The notes under the pieces: generated by a model
Told to the model about the DNA's origin: nothing
Databases searched by the model: none
The model's input: only the letters and a program-made list of their open reading frames with translations
Origin: Acidobacteriaceae bacterium
Lineage (GTDB): Bacteria; Acidobacteriota; Terriglobia; Bryobacterales; Bryobacteraceae
NCBI GenBank assembly: GCA_019240475.1
Contig: JAFAYI010000019.1
Location: forward strand, 1-64,000
DNA length: 64,000 bases
Direction of reading: 5' to 3'
Position numbers and translations under genes: made by a program
In this document: piece after piece, positions 52,334 through 63,139 of the stretch
Position numbering within the stretch: the first letter of the stretch is position 1
Layout of the letters: each line of letters opens with the position of its first letter

Positions 52334-53374
52334 ATGCAGACGAGTTACTCGCCCGACCCCCATCGCTACAACCAAACTCCTTTCCGCCGCTGCGGCCGCT
52401 CCGGAATCGTCCTGCCGCCCATCTCGCTCGGCCTCTGGCAAAACTTCGGCGGCGTCGATTCGTTTGAAACCGCCCGCGCCATGATCCGCCGCGCCTTCGA
52501 TCGCGGCGTCACCCATCTCGATCTAGCCAACAACTACGGCCCTCCCTACGGCTCGGCCGAAGAGAACTTCGGCCACATCCTGCGCAAGGATTTTCGCGGC
52601 CTTCGCAACGAGCTCGTCATCTCTTCCAAAGCCGGCTGGGACATGTGGCCCGGCCCTTACGGCATCGGCGGCTCCCGCAAGTATCTTCTTGCCTCGCTCG
52701 ATGAGAGTCTTCAGCGCATGGGCCTCGATTACGTCGATATCTTCTATTCCCACCGCCCCTCCCTCGACGTGCCGCTCGAAGAAACCATGGGCGCGCTCGC
52801 CCACGCCGTCCGCCAGGGCAAAGCGCTCTACGTCGGCATCTCCTCCTACAGCCCCGAGCGCACGCGCCAAGCCGCGCAGATCCTTCGCAGCGAGGGCGTG
52901 TCTCTGCTCATTCACCAGCCTTCTTACTCCCTCCTCAACCGCTGGATCGAACAAGGCCTGCTCTCGACTCTCGACGAGTTAGGCATCGGCTGCATCGCCT
53001 TCTCTCCGCTTGCCCAAGGCCTGCTGACGAATAAATATCTGACCGGCATCCCCGAAAACTCCCGCGCCAAATTGCAGGGCTCGTCTCTGCAAAAGGAATT
53101 TCTCAACGAGCAAAACCTCGCCCGCGTCCGCTCTCTCAACGACATCGCCCGCGAGCGCGGCCAGACCCTCGCCCAAATGGCCATTGCCTGGGTGCTCCGC
53201 GACCCGCGCGTGACTTCTGCCCTGATTGGCGCCCGCACAGTCGCTCAACTCGACGATTCCCTTGACGCCGCCAAGAACCTCAGCTTCTCCGGCTCCGAAC
53301 TTTCCGCCATCGATCGCCACGCTCAGGAATCGGGCATAGATCTCTGGAAGGGAGCGCGCGAAGGAACCGAGTAA
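52334..53374 (+). CDS. Aldo/keto reductase, YghZ-like
   Basis: ATG 52334 is used, inside a frame that opens at 52307; the product is 346 residues. Its (beta/alpha)8 signature includes GVTHLDLANNYGPPYGSAEE (catalytic Tyr region) and SSKAG (Lys), then YVDIFYSHRPSLDVPLEETM and the nucleotide-binding end (SALIGARTVAQLDDSL). The closest family is L-glyceraldehyde-3-phosphate reductase (YghZ/Gpr). It uses NADPH for aldehyde reduction. Co-directional with the second aldo/keto reductase. Confidence 0.85.
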   Translation: MQTSYSPDPHRYNQTPFRRCGRSGIVLPPISLGLWQNFGGVDSFETARAMIRRAFDRGVTHLDLANNYGPPYGSAEENFGHILRKDFRGLRNELVISSKAGWDMWPGPYGIGGSRKYLLASLDESLQRMGLDYVDIFYSHRPSLDVPLEETMGALAHAVRQGKALYVGISSYSPERTRQAAQILRSEGVSLLIHQPSYSLLNRWIEQGLLSTLDELGIGCIAFSPLAQGLLTNKYLTGIPENSRAKLQGSSLQKEFLNEQNLARVRSLNDIARERGQTLAQMAIAWVLRDPRVTSALIGARTVAQLDDSLDAAKNLSFSGSELSAIDRHAQESGIDLWKGAREGTE

Positions 53375-53410
53375 CACACGCGCTTCAAGCCGCAGCGCCA
53401 TAATAGCCGT

Positions 53411-54298
53411 ATGGCCCACTGCACTCGCCGCAACTTCCTCAAGACCGGAATCGCCGCAGCCGCCCTCCCCGGCCTCGCAGCCCTACCCCTCAAAGCCACC
53501 ACCGGCGGCAAAGCCACCGAGTGGGTCACTCTCGGCAAGTCCGACGTCAAGGTCACGCGCCTCGCCTTCGGCACCGGCACCATGAGCGGTCGCGTCCAGC
53601 GCGAACTGGGTCAGGACCAGTTCACGCGCCTCGTGCGCTACGCCTACGATCACGGCATTCGCTTCTTTGAAACCGCCGAGTCCTATGGCGACATGCACCG
53701 CATGCTCGGCGTCGCCCTTCAAGGCATCCCGCGCGACAGCTATCGCATCATGTCCAAGATCACCACCCACGGCGACACCGACCCTCAGCAGAAAATCGAC
53801 GAGCTCCGCAAGCTCGCCAACACCGAATACTTCGACATCATGCTGCTCCACTGGCAGCATGTCTCCTCCTGGCCCACCGATAGCCGCCGCTGGCAGGACG
53901 GCATCGAGGAAGCGCAATCGAAGAAGATCGTCGTCGCCCACGGCGCCTCGGTCCACGGCCTCCCCGCCCTGCGCCAGGTGCCCGATAACAAATGGCTCGA
54001 AGTCGCCATGATCCGCATGAACCACACCGGCAAATCCATGGACGCCGAAGATTTCGCCACCTCCGGCCCCGGCAACGTCTCCGAAGTGGTCGAGCGCGTC
54101 AAGCAGACCCGCCAGGCCGGCATGGGCGTCATCAGCATGAAGCTCGCCGGCGAAGGGACGTTCACCCGCCGCGAAGACCGCCAGGCCGCCATGAAATTCG
54201 CCTTCCGCAACGCCGGCGTCGATTGCGTCACCGTCGGCTACAAAAACACCGCCGAGGTTGACGAAGCCATCGACAACCTGAACCTCGCGCTCGCCTGA
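53411..54298 (+). CDS. Tat-exported aldo/keto reductase-family protein
   Basis: The 295-residue protein starts with a twin-arginine signal (CTRRNFLKTGIAAAALPGLA), so it is probably exported folded with its cofactor. The body is aldo/keto reductase-like: RLAFGTGTMSGRV, HGIRFFETAESYGDMHRMLG, DSYRIMSKITTHG and CVTVGYKNTAEVDEAIDNL. The catalytic Tyr is present in ESYGD and the Lys in SKI. It starts 37 nt after the YghZ-like gene. Substrate unknown. Confidence 0.85.
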   Translation: MAHCTRRNFLKTGIAAAALPGLAALPLKATTGGKATEWVTLGKSDVKVTRLAFGTGTMSGRVQRELGQDQFTRLVRYAYDHGIRFFETAESYGDMHRMLGVALQGIPRDSYRIMSKITTHGDTDPQQKIDELRKLANTEYFDIMLLHWQHVSSWPTDSRRWQDGIEEAQSKKIVVAHGASVHGLPALRQVPDNKWLEVAMIRMNHTGKSMDAEDFATSGPGNVSEVVERVKQTRQAGMGVISMKLAGEGTFTRREDRQAAMKFAFRNAGVDCVTVGYKNTAEVDEAIDNLNLALA

Positions 54299-54351
54299 GC
54301 CGCGCCACTTTCCCCCTAAACTTCCTCACCCCTCCGACCGATAAGCCAGGT

Positions 54352-54705
54352 GTGAGCACCTCATTCGAAGATCATCCTCAATCGGCCACCATCCAGGTCC
54401 CCATCGGCAACGGCTTGAAGCGCAGCGTGCCCTGCTCCTTCGAACGCATGGAGGGTAAGCATCTTATCGTCCAGGCCGGCCAGGCCATCGCGCCCTTCAC
54501 CGTGCTCAGCATCGAACACGAAGACAACCTGTTCTTGGGCGAAGTCGTCACCTGCTCCGCCCCGTCTCAAGGCGCTTACCAGATCGAAATCAAAATCGAG
54601 CAGATCCTCACTGGCCTGCACAATCTGATGGCGCTCCGCGCTAACCTGCTCGGCCAAGCCGTCCCGCAGCCGCTCGGCCTTATGCCCGTCGGCGTGCTGA
54701 ACTAG
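54352..54705 (+). CDS. PilZ-like small protein
   Basis: GTG 54352 gives 117 residues. The beta-rich sequence (KRSVPCSFERMEGKHLIVQA, then VLSIEHEDNLFLGEVVTCS) has strand lengths and a C-terminal helix (QILTGLHNLMALRANLLG) like PilZ-domain proteins. The typical RxxxR and (D/N)xSxxG c-di-GMP-binding motifs are not both visible, so ligand binding is doubtful. It is separated from its neighbours by 54 and 64 nt. Confidence 0.5.
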   Translation: MSTSFEDHPQSATIQVPIGNGLKRSVPCSFERMEGKHLIVQAGQAIAPFTVLSIEHEDNLFLGEVVTCSAPSQGAYQIEIKIEQILTGLHNLMALRANLLGQAVPQPLGLMPVGVLN

Positions 54706-54769
54706 CGATCTGTCCGGACATCGTTCGCCCGCTGCGCCTGTCTCTCAACGCGCCCGCCCAAATCCCTGG

Positions 54770-57667
54770 CTATCTCCGCTCCGGCTTCGGCGACCATCGA
54801 ATACCAGCCGCCACCGTCGGCTGATAATATTCGCGCTGGATCATGTACTGCGGGCTCCCTTGATAAAAGCCGAACACTTCGTTGTTCAAATTCAACCCGT
54901 ACACCACGAACTGCAGCCCGTGATTCAAGGCCACGCTGCCCTGCGCGTCCACCTGGAAATGCGAGTAAAAGTAAATGTCGCTCAGCGGCCCGTTCACCCC
55001 GCCCGGTAATCCGTCCGTGTATTGATAACTGTAAATACTCGCCTGGTTGTAAGACATCCCCACCCGAATCGACACCCGCCCTTTGTCGAATGTCGGGCTG
55101 ATATTGAACGCGTTCGGCGAAGTCCGCAGAAGCCGCGGATGATCCGAACGCCCCGGTATCCCGTTCGCCCGCGAATCCGTGTATCCGTAGTTCCCCCACA
55201 AGCCCAACCCACCCAGCAAGCCGGGCAGCGACGAATAATGCTGCAGGTAGTTGAACTCGAATCCGCTGACCCATCCCGACCCCGCGTTCACCGGCTGCGT
55301 CGCCAGATAGTTTCCTAGCGGACCTCCCGGCGGCTGATAACCCACCAACTGACTCGTCGTCGATACGATCGGGTTCTGCAGCGCCTTATAGAAGTACCCG
55401 GCCGACACCATCCCGAACGTCTTCATATAGTGCTCGAACAGCACGTCCACATCGTCCCCCGTTTCGGCCTTCAGGTTGGCGTTCCCGAAGCTGACCGAAT
55501 ATCGATCCGCGCCGTTGCCCGTGTCCGTCCAGCTCAGCGGCTGAGCCAGATCCTGTGGATCGGGCCGCGACAATGCGCGCGCATACACTAACCGCAGATA
55601 ACTGTCCGAGCCAACCGCATAGCGCAGCGAAGCGCTCGGCAACAGGTTATAGTACGACCCGTTGAACGCATTCGGCCTCACGCTCGTACACGAGCCCGCC
55701 GCGCACGGGTAGCTGCCGAACGCCAGATTGCGCACGTCGTCGTTGGTCACTTCCGCCCGCAGCCCCACGATGAACCGCAGTCGGCTGGTGAGGTCGATCG
55801 TGTTCATCACATATCCCGCGCTTACCTTCTCGATAATCGTAAAATCCGACGGGTCCGCCCCCTGCGTGCTCGAAAATCCGAAGTATTGCGGAGCGGCATT
55901 CGCGAAATTCAACACATCCGTCAGGTCCGCGTTGTAGCCCAGCGGATAATCTCCGCCCAGATAATAATTCTTGTTCGTCAACCTGTTTCCGAACGTGTTC
56001 AGCGGAATCGCCACCGTCGGGTTGTAATTGACGACATAAGTATCGGCAAACTTATTCACGTTCCGAAACTTGCCGCCGTATTCGATTACTGCCGACCGCG
56101 ACCCGATCTGGTACCGCTTCGCCCCCGAGCCTGCGATCGCAAGGTTAAGCTGCGCCGAGTGTCCCAGGTCCCGATTGATGTTACTCAAATTCAAATTGGC
56201 CGGGTTGTAACCTTCCGTAAAGCACGCCGACGTAAACCGCGGAATATATACGTTAGTGGTCGCCGACGGATCGTACTGGCAGTTACTCGTCGCCAAGTTA
56301 CTACTGAAGACCGCCGTCGAGTACGGCGAATTGCCGTACGACGAGCGCCCCGCCGACATCTCCCACATGTACCAGGTCGTGTTCAAAACATGGTTACCGC
56401 CCAGCACCAGGTTCCCGAGCTGAATATCCGGGTTGCGCAGTTGCGTGTTGAAGGTCGGCGCCGCCGTGCACGGCGTGGTCGTGAAACCGTTCGCGCCCAC
56501 CGGACAGCCTACGTTCGCCGGATTCAGAACCTGAATCCCCGGCGTGTTATCTACCAGCGTGTACGCCCACCGGTTGCCGTAGTTCTTAAAATCGGAGTAC
56601 ACATACCGCAAGTAAATCGAAGAACCGTCCGCAATCCGGTAATCGATCGTCCCCGCCAAACCCCAGCGCGACCGGAAATATTCGTACTCGCGAATGTCCG
56701 TACCGTCTTTCCACGACTGCTTTGTGCCGTCCGCAAAGGTGGCGATATCGGGAACCGGCTCGACATCGTCGATGCCGCGCCCGTTCCAGTCCCACGACCC
56801 GCCCACCAAGATTCCGAGCTTATCGCCGAAAAAGCGCTTCCCCACCGTCAAGCTGTCTTCGGCCAGCCCGCGCCCGTGAATGATCGGCGTGTACCCGCCC
56901 ATCGAACTAAATGAAATGCTCGGCAGGTCCGTCGCCATCTTCGTCACCAGGTTCACCGACCCCCCGATGCCGTCGCCTTCCATGTTCGCTTCGAGTGTCT
57001 TATTGACCTGAACTTCCTGCACAATATCAGCGGGAATGGCGTCGAACTTGATCTGACGAACACCGGGCTCCGGTGAGGGAAGATTCACGCCGTCGACTGT
57101 CGTATTCGTCAGCCGCGGCTCGGTGCCTCGAATCTGAACATACTTGCCCTCGCCTTCGTCGCGCTCGAGCGTAACACTCGGCATCCGGCCCAGCGCGTCC
57201 GCCATGTTTGCGTTCGGCAGGCTGCGGATCACTTCCGAACTGAGCGTCTGCAGAACATTGTCCGCCGACCGTTCCTCATTGATCTGCTCCGCTTCCCCGC
57301 CCAGCCGTCCGCTTACGCTCACGCTCTCGGCCTGTGCCGCCAGTTGCAACTGCACGTCCGCGTTCGCCACGCGAGACGCCGCGACGTCCACCGTCTGAGT
57401 CAGCGGCGTGAATCCCACGTAACTGAACTTGACGCTGTATTTCCCCGGCGTAAGGTCGTTGACGATGTAGCTCCCTTGCTCGTCCGTCTTGGTGTGAATG
57501 TCTTTCAGGTCGGGTCCGGTAAGGATCACTTCCGCGCCGCGCAGCACCGCTCCGGCCTGGTCCTTAACGGTTCCCGAAACCGCGCCTTTGCCTTCGTCGG
57601 CAAATGCCGTCGACGGCAGCGCAGCAAACAAGGCAACCAACAGCAAGGACGCGATACGCGCCCGCAT
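54770..57667 (-). CDS. TonB-dependent receptor with carboxypeptidase-regulatory domain
   Basis: ATG 57667 is used, within a frame opening at a TTG (57703); about 965 residues. Signal peptide, then a regulatory-like domain (AVSGTVKDQAGAVLRGAEVI, then GSYIVNDLTPGKYSVKFSYV), then a plug domain (LPNANMADALGRMPSVTLER, then KYVQIRGTEPRLTNTTVDGV), then the barrel. The plug's 'VQIRG' and 'NADMADAL' style is that of the outer-membrane receptor group that takes up saccharides. The C-terminal strand is atypical (FRWSPKPERR-like), with Arg-rich last residues. Confidence 0.88.
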   Translation of the reverse strand: MRARIASLLLVALFAALPSTAFADEGKGAVSGTVKDQAGAVLRGAEVILTGPDLKDIHTKTDEQGSYIVNDLTPGKYSVKFSYVGFTPLTQTVDVAASRVANADVQLQLAAQAESVSVSGRLGGEAEQINEERSADNVLQTLSSEVIRSLPNANMADALGRMPSVTLERDEGEGKYVQIRGTEPRLTNTTVDGVNLPSPEPGVRQIKFDAIPADIVQEVQVNKTLEANMEGDGIGGSVNLVTKMATDLPSISFSSMGGYTPIIHGRGLAEDSLTVGKRFFGDKLGILVGGSWDWNGRGIDDVEPVPDIATFADGTKQSWKDGTDIREYEYFRSRWGLAGTIDYRIADGSSIYLRYVYSDFKNYGNRWAYTLVDNTPGIQVLNPANVGCPVGANGFTTTPCTAAPTFNTQLRNPDIQLGNLVLGGNHVLNTTWYMWEMSAGRSSYGNSPYSTAVFSSNLATSNCQYDPSATTNVYIPRFTSACFTEGYNPANLNLSNINRDLGHSAQLNLAIAGSGAKRYQIGSRSAVIEYGGKFRNVNKFADTYVVNYNPTVAIPLNTFGNRLTNKNYYLGGDYPLGYNADLTDVLNFANAAPQYFGFSSTQGADPSDFTIIEKVSAGYVMNTIDLTSRLRFIVGLRAEVTNDDVRNLAFGSYPCAAGSCTSVRPNAFNGSYYNLLPSASLRYAVGSDSYLRLVYARALSRPDPQDLAQPLSWTDTGNGADRYSVSFGNANLKAETGDDVDVLFEHYMKTFGMVSAGYFYKALQNPIVSTTSQLVGYQPPGGPLGNYLATQPVNAGSGWVSGFEFNYLQHYSSLPGLLGGLGLWGNYGYTDSRANGIPGRSDHPRLLRTSPNAFNISPTFDKGRVSIRVGMSYNQASIYSYQYTDGLPGGVNGPLSDIYFYSHFQVDAQGSVALNHGLQFVVYGLNLNNEVFGFYQGSPQYMIQREYYQPTVAAGIRWSPKPERR

Positions 57668-57925
57668 AGACAAATGTTGAACTCCCACGAAGCTCCTCCA
57701 CAAGAGGTACTCGCGCTTCGACCCAACGGGCCGCCGAACGCGAGTCGAAATGGAACAAGAGTAACGATGCTCGATGAATTTAACGTTTCTCTGCGATGAC
57801 TGCCGCGTGAATCATCGGGCGTTGCCCAACCCCGGTTTGTCCCTTGCACCCTGCTTTCGGTTGCGCCGCCGCAAACACCTGATCCCAATCACAGCCGTTT
57901 ACAATACCTAAGCGGAGGGGGATTC

Positions 57926-58813
57926 ATGCAGCGTAAGGCTGTTATCTTCGGCGGCGGGGGACAACTCGGCGTCGAACTGTGCCGCGAATTCGAACGGCGT
58001 CAGTGGGCCGTCCACCGCTTCGACCGTCAATCGCTCGACGTCACCGATTCCGCCCGCGTCGAAGACGCCGTGGCCCGCTTCGATCCGCAACTCGTCCTCA
58101 ACGCCGCCGCCTACAATCAGGTCGATATCGCCGAACGCGAGCCTCTCGCCGCCTTCCAGGCCAACGCGCTCGCCGTCCGCAATCTCGCCATGGCCTGCCG
58201 CCAATGCGACGCCCAGCTCGTCCACTACTCAACCGACTATGTCTTCGATGGCGCAAAAGGCAGCCCCTACTCTGAAACGGACGCAACCCATCCCCTCGGC
58301 GCCTACGCTGTCTCGAAACTCGCCGGCGAGCTATACGCTCAGGCTTATCTCGAAAACCCGCTCATTATCCGCACCTCCGGCGTCTTCGGTCCCGGCGGCA
58401 TGTTCACCCCGCGCGGCAACTTCGTCGAATTAATGCTGCGCCTCGCCAACGCGCCCAATCCCATCCGCGTCGTCGAAGATCACGTCGCCTCTCCCACCTA
58501 CGCTCCCGCCATCGCCTCTCGCACCGCCGATCTGGTCGAGCGCAAAATCACCGGCCTCTTTCACATGGGAGGCGGCGAAGCCATCTCCTGGTACAGCTAC
58601 GCCAAATTGATTTTTGAACTCGCCGGTCTCTCGCCCGCTCTCCAGCCCACCGACGAGCGTGAATACCGAACCGCCGCCCGCCGTCCCAAGTTCTCCGCGC
58701 TCTCCAACAGCAAACTAGAAGCCGCCGGCATCGCTCCCATGCCGTCCCTGCGCCAAGCCGTGCGCGATTACTTCCACGCTCGCCAGCACGCTACTGCGCA
58801 TCGTTCGCCGTAG
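57926..58813 (+). CDS. rfbD: dTDP-4-dehydrorhamnose reductase
   Basis: The 295-residue protein (ATG 57926, GGAGGGGG at good spacing) is an RmlD-type short-chain reductase. The nucleotide loop is VIFGGGGQLGVELCREF, then LNAAAYNQVDIAE, then the STDYVFDG motif and the catalytic YAVSK. The substrate region (FGPGGMFTPRGNFVELML) and the C-terminal RRPKFSALSN complete the family pattern. It makes dTDP-L-rhamnose for surface polysaccharide. Other rml genes are not in the window. The 3' end overlaps the VWA gene on the other strand by 23 nt. Confidence 0.88.
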   Translation: MQRKAVIFGGGGQLGVELCREFERRQWAVHRFDRQSLDVTDSARVEDAVARFDPQLVLNAAAYNQVDIAEREPLAAFQANALAVRNLAMACRQCDAQLVHYSTDYVFDGAKGSPYSETDATHPLGAYAVSKLAGELYAQAYLENPLIIRTSGVFGPGGMFTPRGNFVELMLRLANAPNPIRVVEDHVASPTYAPAIASRTADLVERKITGLFHMGGGEAISWYSYAKLIFELAGLSPALQPTDEREYRTAARRPKFSALSNSKLEAAGIAPMPSLRQAVRDYFHARQHATAHRSP

Positions 58814-59870
58814 CGTAATATCCGTTGCGCGCCTGTACCCGGTAGTCCGGATTGTCCACCTTGATCTCAATGTGCCGGAACGACCCGTCTCGGCTCGGAT
58901 TCGTCGACTCATATCCGATCGAGTACTGGTTCCGCATCTCTTCCTGAATCTCTTTAAATACTTCGTCGAGCGAATGTTTCTTGTCCACCGTGAACACATG
59001 GCCGCCCGTCTCATCCGACATTCGGCGAAGGTCGCCTTCGCCCCCGCCTCCGAATCCCATCCCGTACTGCGCATAAAACCCGTGGTCCACGTAGTAAATG
59101 CTGTAAATAATCGAATCCGCCCGCTGCGCCGCCTCCGTCGCCCCGCGCCGATCGTACGTGCTTCCCTGGTCCTCTCCGTCCGTGATCAGGATCATCGCCT
59201 TGCGCCCCACTTCGCTCTTCAGCTTTTCATTCGAAGCCAGGTAAATCGCATCGAACAGCAGCGTGCCCTTCGGCGTCCCCATCTGCGGCACCGGCCCCGT
59301 GTTGACGTTCGGAATCGGCCCGCGCCCGATCATCGGCGTCTGCCCATCCCCGCGCAAATCCCGCAGCGCCGCGCTCAGCGCTCGCGGCGAGCTCGTGTAA
59401 TCCTGCAGCAGCTCCGTGTCCTTGCCGAACGAAATCAAGAACGCTTCATCCTTCTTCCGGATCACGCTCGAAAAAAACGCCGACGCCGCCTGCTTCTCGA
59501 TATCGATCAGCCGCTCCTGGCTCGCGCTGATATCGATCAGCAGCCCCAGCGTCAGCGGCAGATCCGTCTCGCGCGAAAAGTGCAAAATCTTCTGCTCTTT
59601 GCCGTCCTCGTAAATCTTGAAGTTGTTCTGCTCCAGGTTCGGGATGAGCTGCCCGCCCTTCTTCGCCTTCACCGTGAACAAAATGTTCACCAGGTCCACG
59701 TCCACTCGCAGCGTCGGCTGCTGGCTTTCGCTCTGATCCGCAGGCGACGCCTGGGTGGGCTGGCCCGGCGCCTGTGCGCTCTGCGCGGGCGTAAACTGCG
59801 GGCGCGCGCCGCCGCCCCACGCCAAGCCCGCGGCCGATAACAAAACAAGGGGGAAAACAAAGCGATTCAT
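58791..59870 (-). CDS. VWFA-related secreted protein
   Basis: ATG 59870 is preferred (the frame opens at 59897); the product is about 359 residues. It has a signal peptide, then VDVDLVNILFTVKAKKGGQL, and a VWA domain with LGLLIDISASQERL (DxSxS MIDAS), KGTLLFDAIYLASNEKL and MILITDGEDQG. This is the acidobacterial 'VWFA-related domain' type. Probably periplasmic or surface-bound. Metal-dependent ligand binding is likely from the intact MIDAS; the ligand is unknown. Confidence 0.85.
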   Translation of the reverse strand: MNRFVFPLVLLSAAGLAWGGGARPQFTPAQSAQAPGQPTQASPADQSESQQPTLRVDVDLVNILFTVKAKKGGQLIPNLEQNNFKIYEDGKEQKILHFSRETDLPLTLGLLIDISASQERLIDIEKQAASAFFSSVIRKKDEAFLISFGKDTELLQDYTSSPRALSAALRDLRGDGQTPMIGRGPIPNVNTGPVPQMGTPKGTLLFDAIYLASNEKLKSEVGRKAMILITDGEDQGSTYDRRGATEAAQRADSIIYSIYYVDHGFYAQYGMGFGGGGEGDLRRMSDETGGHVFTVDKKHSLDEVFKEIQEEMRNQYSIGYESTNPSRDGSFRHIEIKVDNPDYRVQARNGYYATANDAQ

Positions 59871-59976
59871 GCCGGTTAACTTTGATAGTCTCACCAACCG
59901 CTTCAGACGTCCGCCCGCCCCGCCTCGTTCCAGTGGGGACCCCGTTCCAGCCGCCGCCCCGCCCGCGAAAATCCTC

Positions 59977-62172
59977 TTATGCTTCCAACGCCGGCAGCGG
60001 CCGCGCCGGCTTCAACACAATCACCGCCAGTGGCGGAACCACCAGCGTCGCCGACGCGGGCCGTCCGTGCGCGGCCGTCGGCGCCGCCATTACATATCCC
60101 CCGTTGCCCATGTTGCTGCCCCCGAAGATCTCCGCATCGGAATTGAAGATCTCCCGGTACCCGCCCGCTTCCGGCATTCCGATTCGATACCTCGTGTGCG
60201 GCTGCGGCGTGAAATTACACACGAACACCAGGTAATCCTCCCGCCTCTTTGCGTACCGCGCGAAGGAGATCACCGAATGCTCCGCGTCGTGAAAGTCGAT
60301 CCACTCGAAGCCCCATCCCTGGAAGTCGATCTCATACATGGCCGGCTCGCTCCGATACAACTCATTCAGCGCCGCGCAGAACCGCTGCAGCTTTTGGTGA
60401 ATCGGAAACTGCAGCAGCCACCATTCCACCTGCCCTTCCGAACTCCACTCCGCCGTCTGCCCGATCTCGCATCCCATGAACAGCAGCTTCTTGCCCGGAT
60501 GCCCGTACATGTAGCTCAAAAACGCCCGCGCGTTCGCAAATCTCTGCCACTCGTCGCCCGGCATTTTGTCGAGCAGCGCGCGCTTGCCATAAACAACCTC
60601 GTCATGCGAAATCGGCAGCACGAAATTCTCCGTGAACGCATAAACCATGCTGAACGTAATCGCGTTCTGATGATACTTTCGAAAAACCGGGTCCCTCGAA
60701 AAGTAATCGAGCATGTCGTGCATCCACCCCATGTTCCACTTCATCGTGAAACCCAGCCCGTTCAAGTACACTGGCCTCGACACGCCGGTGAACGCCGTCG
60801 ATTCCTCCGCAATCGTCATCGCTCCCGGCACCTGGTGCACAATCTCGTTTGCTTTCCGTAAGAAGCTGATCGCTTCCAGATTCTCGTTGCCGCCGTAAAT
60901 GTTCGGTATCCACTCCCCGGCCTTGCGCGAATAATCCAGATACAACATGGACGCCACCGCATCCACGCGCAGCCCGTCCACGTGATACTTCTTCAGCCAG
61001 AACATCGCGTTCGAAATTAAAAACGAACGCACCTCGTTCCGCCCGAAGTTGAAGATCAACGTGCCCCAATCTCTGTGCTCACCCAGCCGCGGATCGGAAT
61101 GCTCGTAAAGCGCCGTGCCGTCGAAATACACCAAGCCGTGCGCGTCTTTCGGGAAATGCGCCGGCACCCAGTCCATCACTACGCCGATCCCCGCCTGGTG
61201 GCATGCGTCCACCAGGTACATAAAATCTTGCGGCGAGCCGAACCGCGACGTCGGCGCAAAATATCCCGTCACCTGGTACCCCCACGACGGCGAATACGGA
61301 TGCTCCGCGATGGGCATCAGCTCGATATGCGTGTAGCCCATCCGCTTCACGTAATCCACCAGCTTCGTCGCCAGCTCGCGATAGCTCAGCGAATTTCCCT
61401 GCTCGTCCTTCTGCCACGACCCCAGATGCAATTCATAAAACGCGATCGGGCTTTCGAGCGGCTTCGCGTCTGCCCGCCGCTCCATCCACTCCTGGTCGTG
61501 CCACTCGTACCGGTCCAGGTCCGCCACCACCGATGCGGATTTCGGCGGGACCTCCATGAAGAACCCATACGGATCGGCCTTCTCTTCGCGAAACCCGTGA
61601 AAGCGCGATTGCACAAAATACTTGTACGATTGCCCCGCTCCCACCCCCGGCAGAAAAATCTCCCAAACTCCGCCAGTCCGCAACCGCATCGGACTCCGCC
61701 GCCGGTCCCAGTCGTTGAAATCTCCAATAACGCTCACCACCAGAGCATTCGGCGCCCACACCGCGAACCGCGTCCCCGGCACGCCCTCCACCATCGCCGG
61801 ATGCGCGCCGAACGAGTTATAACCTTCATAGTTCGTGCCCTCCGAATGCAGATGCAGGTCGAAGTCGCTGATCAACGCGGGGAAGCGGTAGGCGTCTTCC
61901 ACCTCTCGCGCGTGGCCTTCGTAATCGGTGACCCGCAGCCTGTAAACGCCCGCCTCCCCATCCAGTCGCGCCACAAAGATCCCTGCCGGATGCACGCGCT
62001 CCATCGGCGTGTTCTCGCCTGCCGCCGCCACCTCAACTTCTTTCGCTTGCGGCAGAAACGCACGAACTTCCCACTGCTTCTTGCCGCCTCCCTCCAGGGC
62101 GTGCGGCCCGAGCACGGCGAAGGGATCTCCGTGATATCCCCCTGCGATCGCTTCGAGTTCTTGCTCAGTCAT
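59977..62172 (-). CDS. glgB: 1,4-alpha-glucan branching enzyme
   Basis: The 731-residue protein (ATG 62172) has an N-terminal beta domain (about 1-100), a CBM48-like domain with the [19 protein letters not shown] signature, and a GH13 barrel. The nucleophile lies in [11 protein letters not shown], the acid in TIAEESTAF, and [15 protein letters not shown] is the third conserved region. It converts linear alpha-1,4-glucan to branched glycogen. The gene is divergent from the deaminase gene, and the two start codons would overlap by 2 bp if the first ATG of the deaminase is used. Confidence 0.93.
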   Translation of the reverse strand: MTEQELEAIAGGYHGDPFAVLGPHALEGGGKKQWEVRAFLPQAKEVEVAAAGENTPMERVHPAGIFVARLDGEAGVYRLRVTDYEGHAREVEDAYRFPALISDFDLHLHSEGTNYEGYNSFGAHPAMVEGVPGTRFAVWAPNALVVSVIGDFNDWDRRRSPMRLRTGGVWEIFLPGVGAGQSYKYFVQSRFHGFREEKADPYGFFMEVPPKSASVVADLDRYEWHDQEWMERRADAKPLESPIAFYELHLGSWQKDEQGNSLSYRELATKLVDYVKRMGYTHIELMPIAEHPYSPSWGYQVTGYFAPTSRFGSPQDFMYLVDACHQAGIGVVMDWVPAHFPKDAHGLVYFDGTALYEHSDPRLGEHRDWGTLIFNFGRNEVRSFLISNAMFWLKKYHVDGLRVDAVASMLYLDYSRKAGEWIPNIYGGNENLEAISFLRKANEIVHQVPGAMTIAEESTAFTGVSRPVYLNGLGFTMKWNMGWMHDMLDYFSRDPVFRKYHQNAITFSMVYAFTENFVLPISHDEVVYGKRALLDKMPGDEWQRFANARAFLSYMYGHPGKKLLFMGCEIGQTAEWSSEGQVEWWLLQFPIHQKLQRFCAALNELYRSEPAMYEIDFQGWGFEWIDFHDAEHSVISFARYAKRREDYLVFVCNFTPQPHTRYRIGMPEAGGYREIFNSDAEIFGGSNMGNGGYVMAAPTAAHGRPASATLVVPPLAVIVLKPARPLPALEA

Positions 62173-63139
62173 GGCACGTATTATGGCAGGGGAGATTACG
62201 TTGATCCCCGCCCAGCCCGATCTTCACGAATTTCTGCGCGCGCTCCCCAAAGCCGATTTGCATCTCCACCTCGAAGGCTCCCTTGAGCCCGCAACCATTC
62301 AAGAACTCGATCCCTCGCTTTCTTTGGATGCAATTCACGGGAATCTTCATTACACCGGCTTTTCCGGGTTTCTGAAGGCCTACATCTGGGTCGGCCGCCT
62401 TCTCGACTCGCCCGCCGCCTACGCGCTCGCCACTCGCCGCCTGCTGGAATCGCTCGGCGCGCAAAACGTCTGCGGCGCTGAAATTACGTTATCGGCTGGC
62501 ATGATTCTGTGGAAAGGCCAGCGCATCGAGCCCATCTTCGAAGCCATCCGCGCCGAAGCCGTGCGATTTCCCGAAATCTCCGTGGGCTGGATCTTCGACG
62601 CCATCCGCCAATTCGGAGTCAAGGCGGCCGAACCCGTACTCGCCGTTGCCAAAGAACTCCGGCGCGACGGCGTCGTGGCATTCGGCCTCGGCGGCGACGA
62701 AGAACGCGGACCCGCCGAATGGTTCGGCGGCCTCTATCGCGACGCCCGCGAAGCCGGCCTCCATCTCACCTGCCATGCCGGCGAAACCGCCGGCCCTCAT
62801 AGCGTCCGGCAGGCCGTCGACATTGGCGCTCGCCGCATCGGCCACGGCATCCGCTCCATCGATGATCCCGAGCTGTTGCGTATTTTGCGCGAACGCGACA
62901 TTCCGCTCGAAGTATGCCCCTCGAGCAACGTCTGTACCGGCGCAGTCGCGAGCCTCTCGGCTCATCCCTTGCGCAGGCTGTGGGACTCGGGCGTTCCCGT
63001 TGTGCTCGGCGCCGACGACCCCGCTCTTTTCTCTACGACCCTGCTCCGCGAATACACCATCGCAGCCGAGCACTTCGGTTTTTCGCGCGAGGAGCTGCGG
63101 CAGTTGGCCGCCAACAGCCTGCGCTACCGTTTCGCTTAG
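62171..63139 (+). CDS. Adenosine deaminase-family enzyme
   Basis: The frame starts at ATG 62171 (322 residues); the ATG at 62183 is a likelier start given the overlap with glgB. Metal and substrate motifs: [10 protein letters not shown] (HxH), [14 protein letters not shown] and [11 protein letters not shown]. This is the adenosine deaminase / aminodeoxyfutalosine deaminase superfamily branch; which substrate is used is not decided by sequence alone. The 3' end overlaps the convergent SMP-30-like gene by 4 nt. Confidence 0.85.
   Translation: MARIMAGEITLIPAQPDLHEFLRALPKADLHLHLEGSLEPATIQELDPSLSLDAIHGNLHYTGFSGFLKAYIWVGRLLDSPAAYALATRRLLESLGAQNVCGAEITLSAGMILWKGQRIEPIFEAIRAEAVRFPEISVGWIFDAIRQFGVKAAEPVLAVAKELRRDGVVAFGLGGDEERGPAEWFGGLYRDAREAGLHLTCHAGETAGPHSVRQAVDIGARRIGHGIRSIDDPELLRILRERDIPLEVCPSSNVCTGAVASLSAHPLRRLWDSGVPVVLGADDPALFSTTLLREYTIAAEHFGFSREELRQLAANSLRYRFA

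Noticed and set aside
61075..62286. A 403-codon plus-strand frame across glgB
   Set aside because: Arg/His-rich antisense shadow of the branching enzyme.
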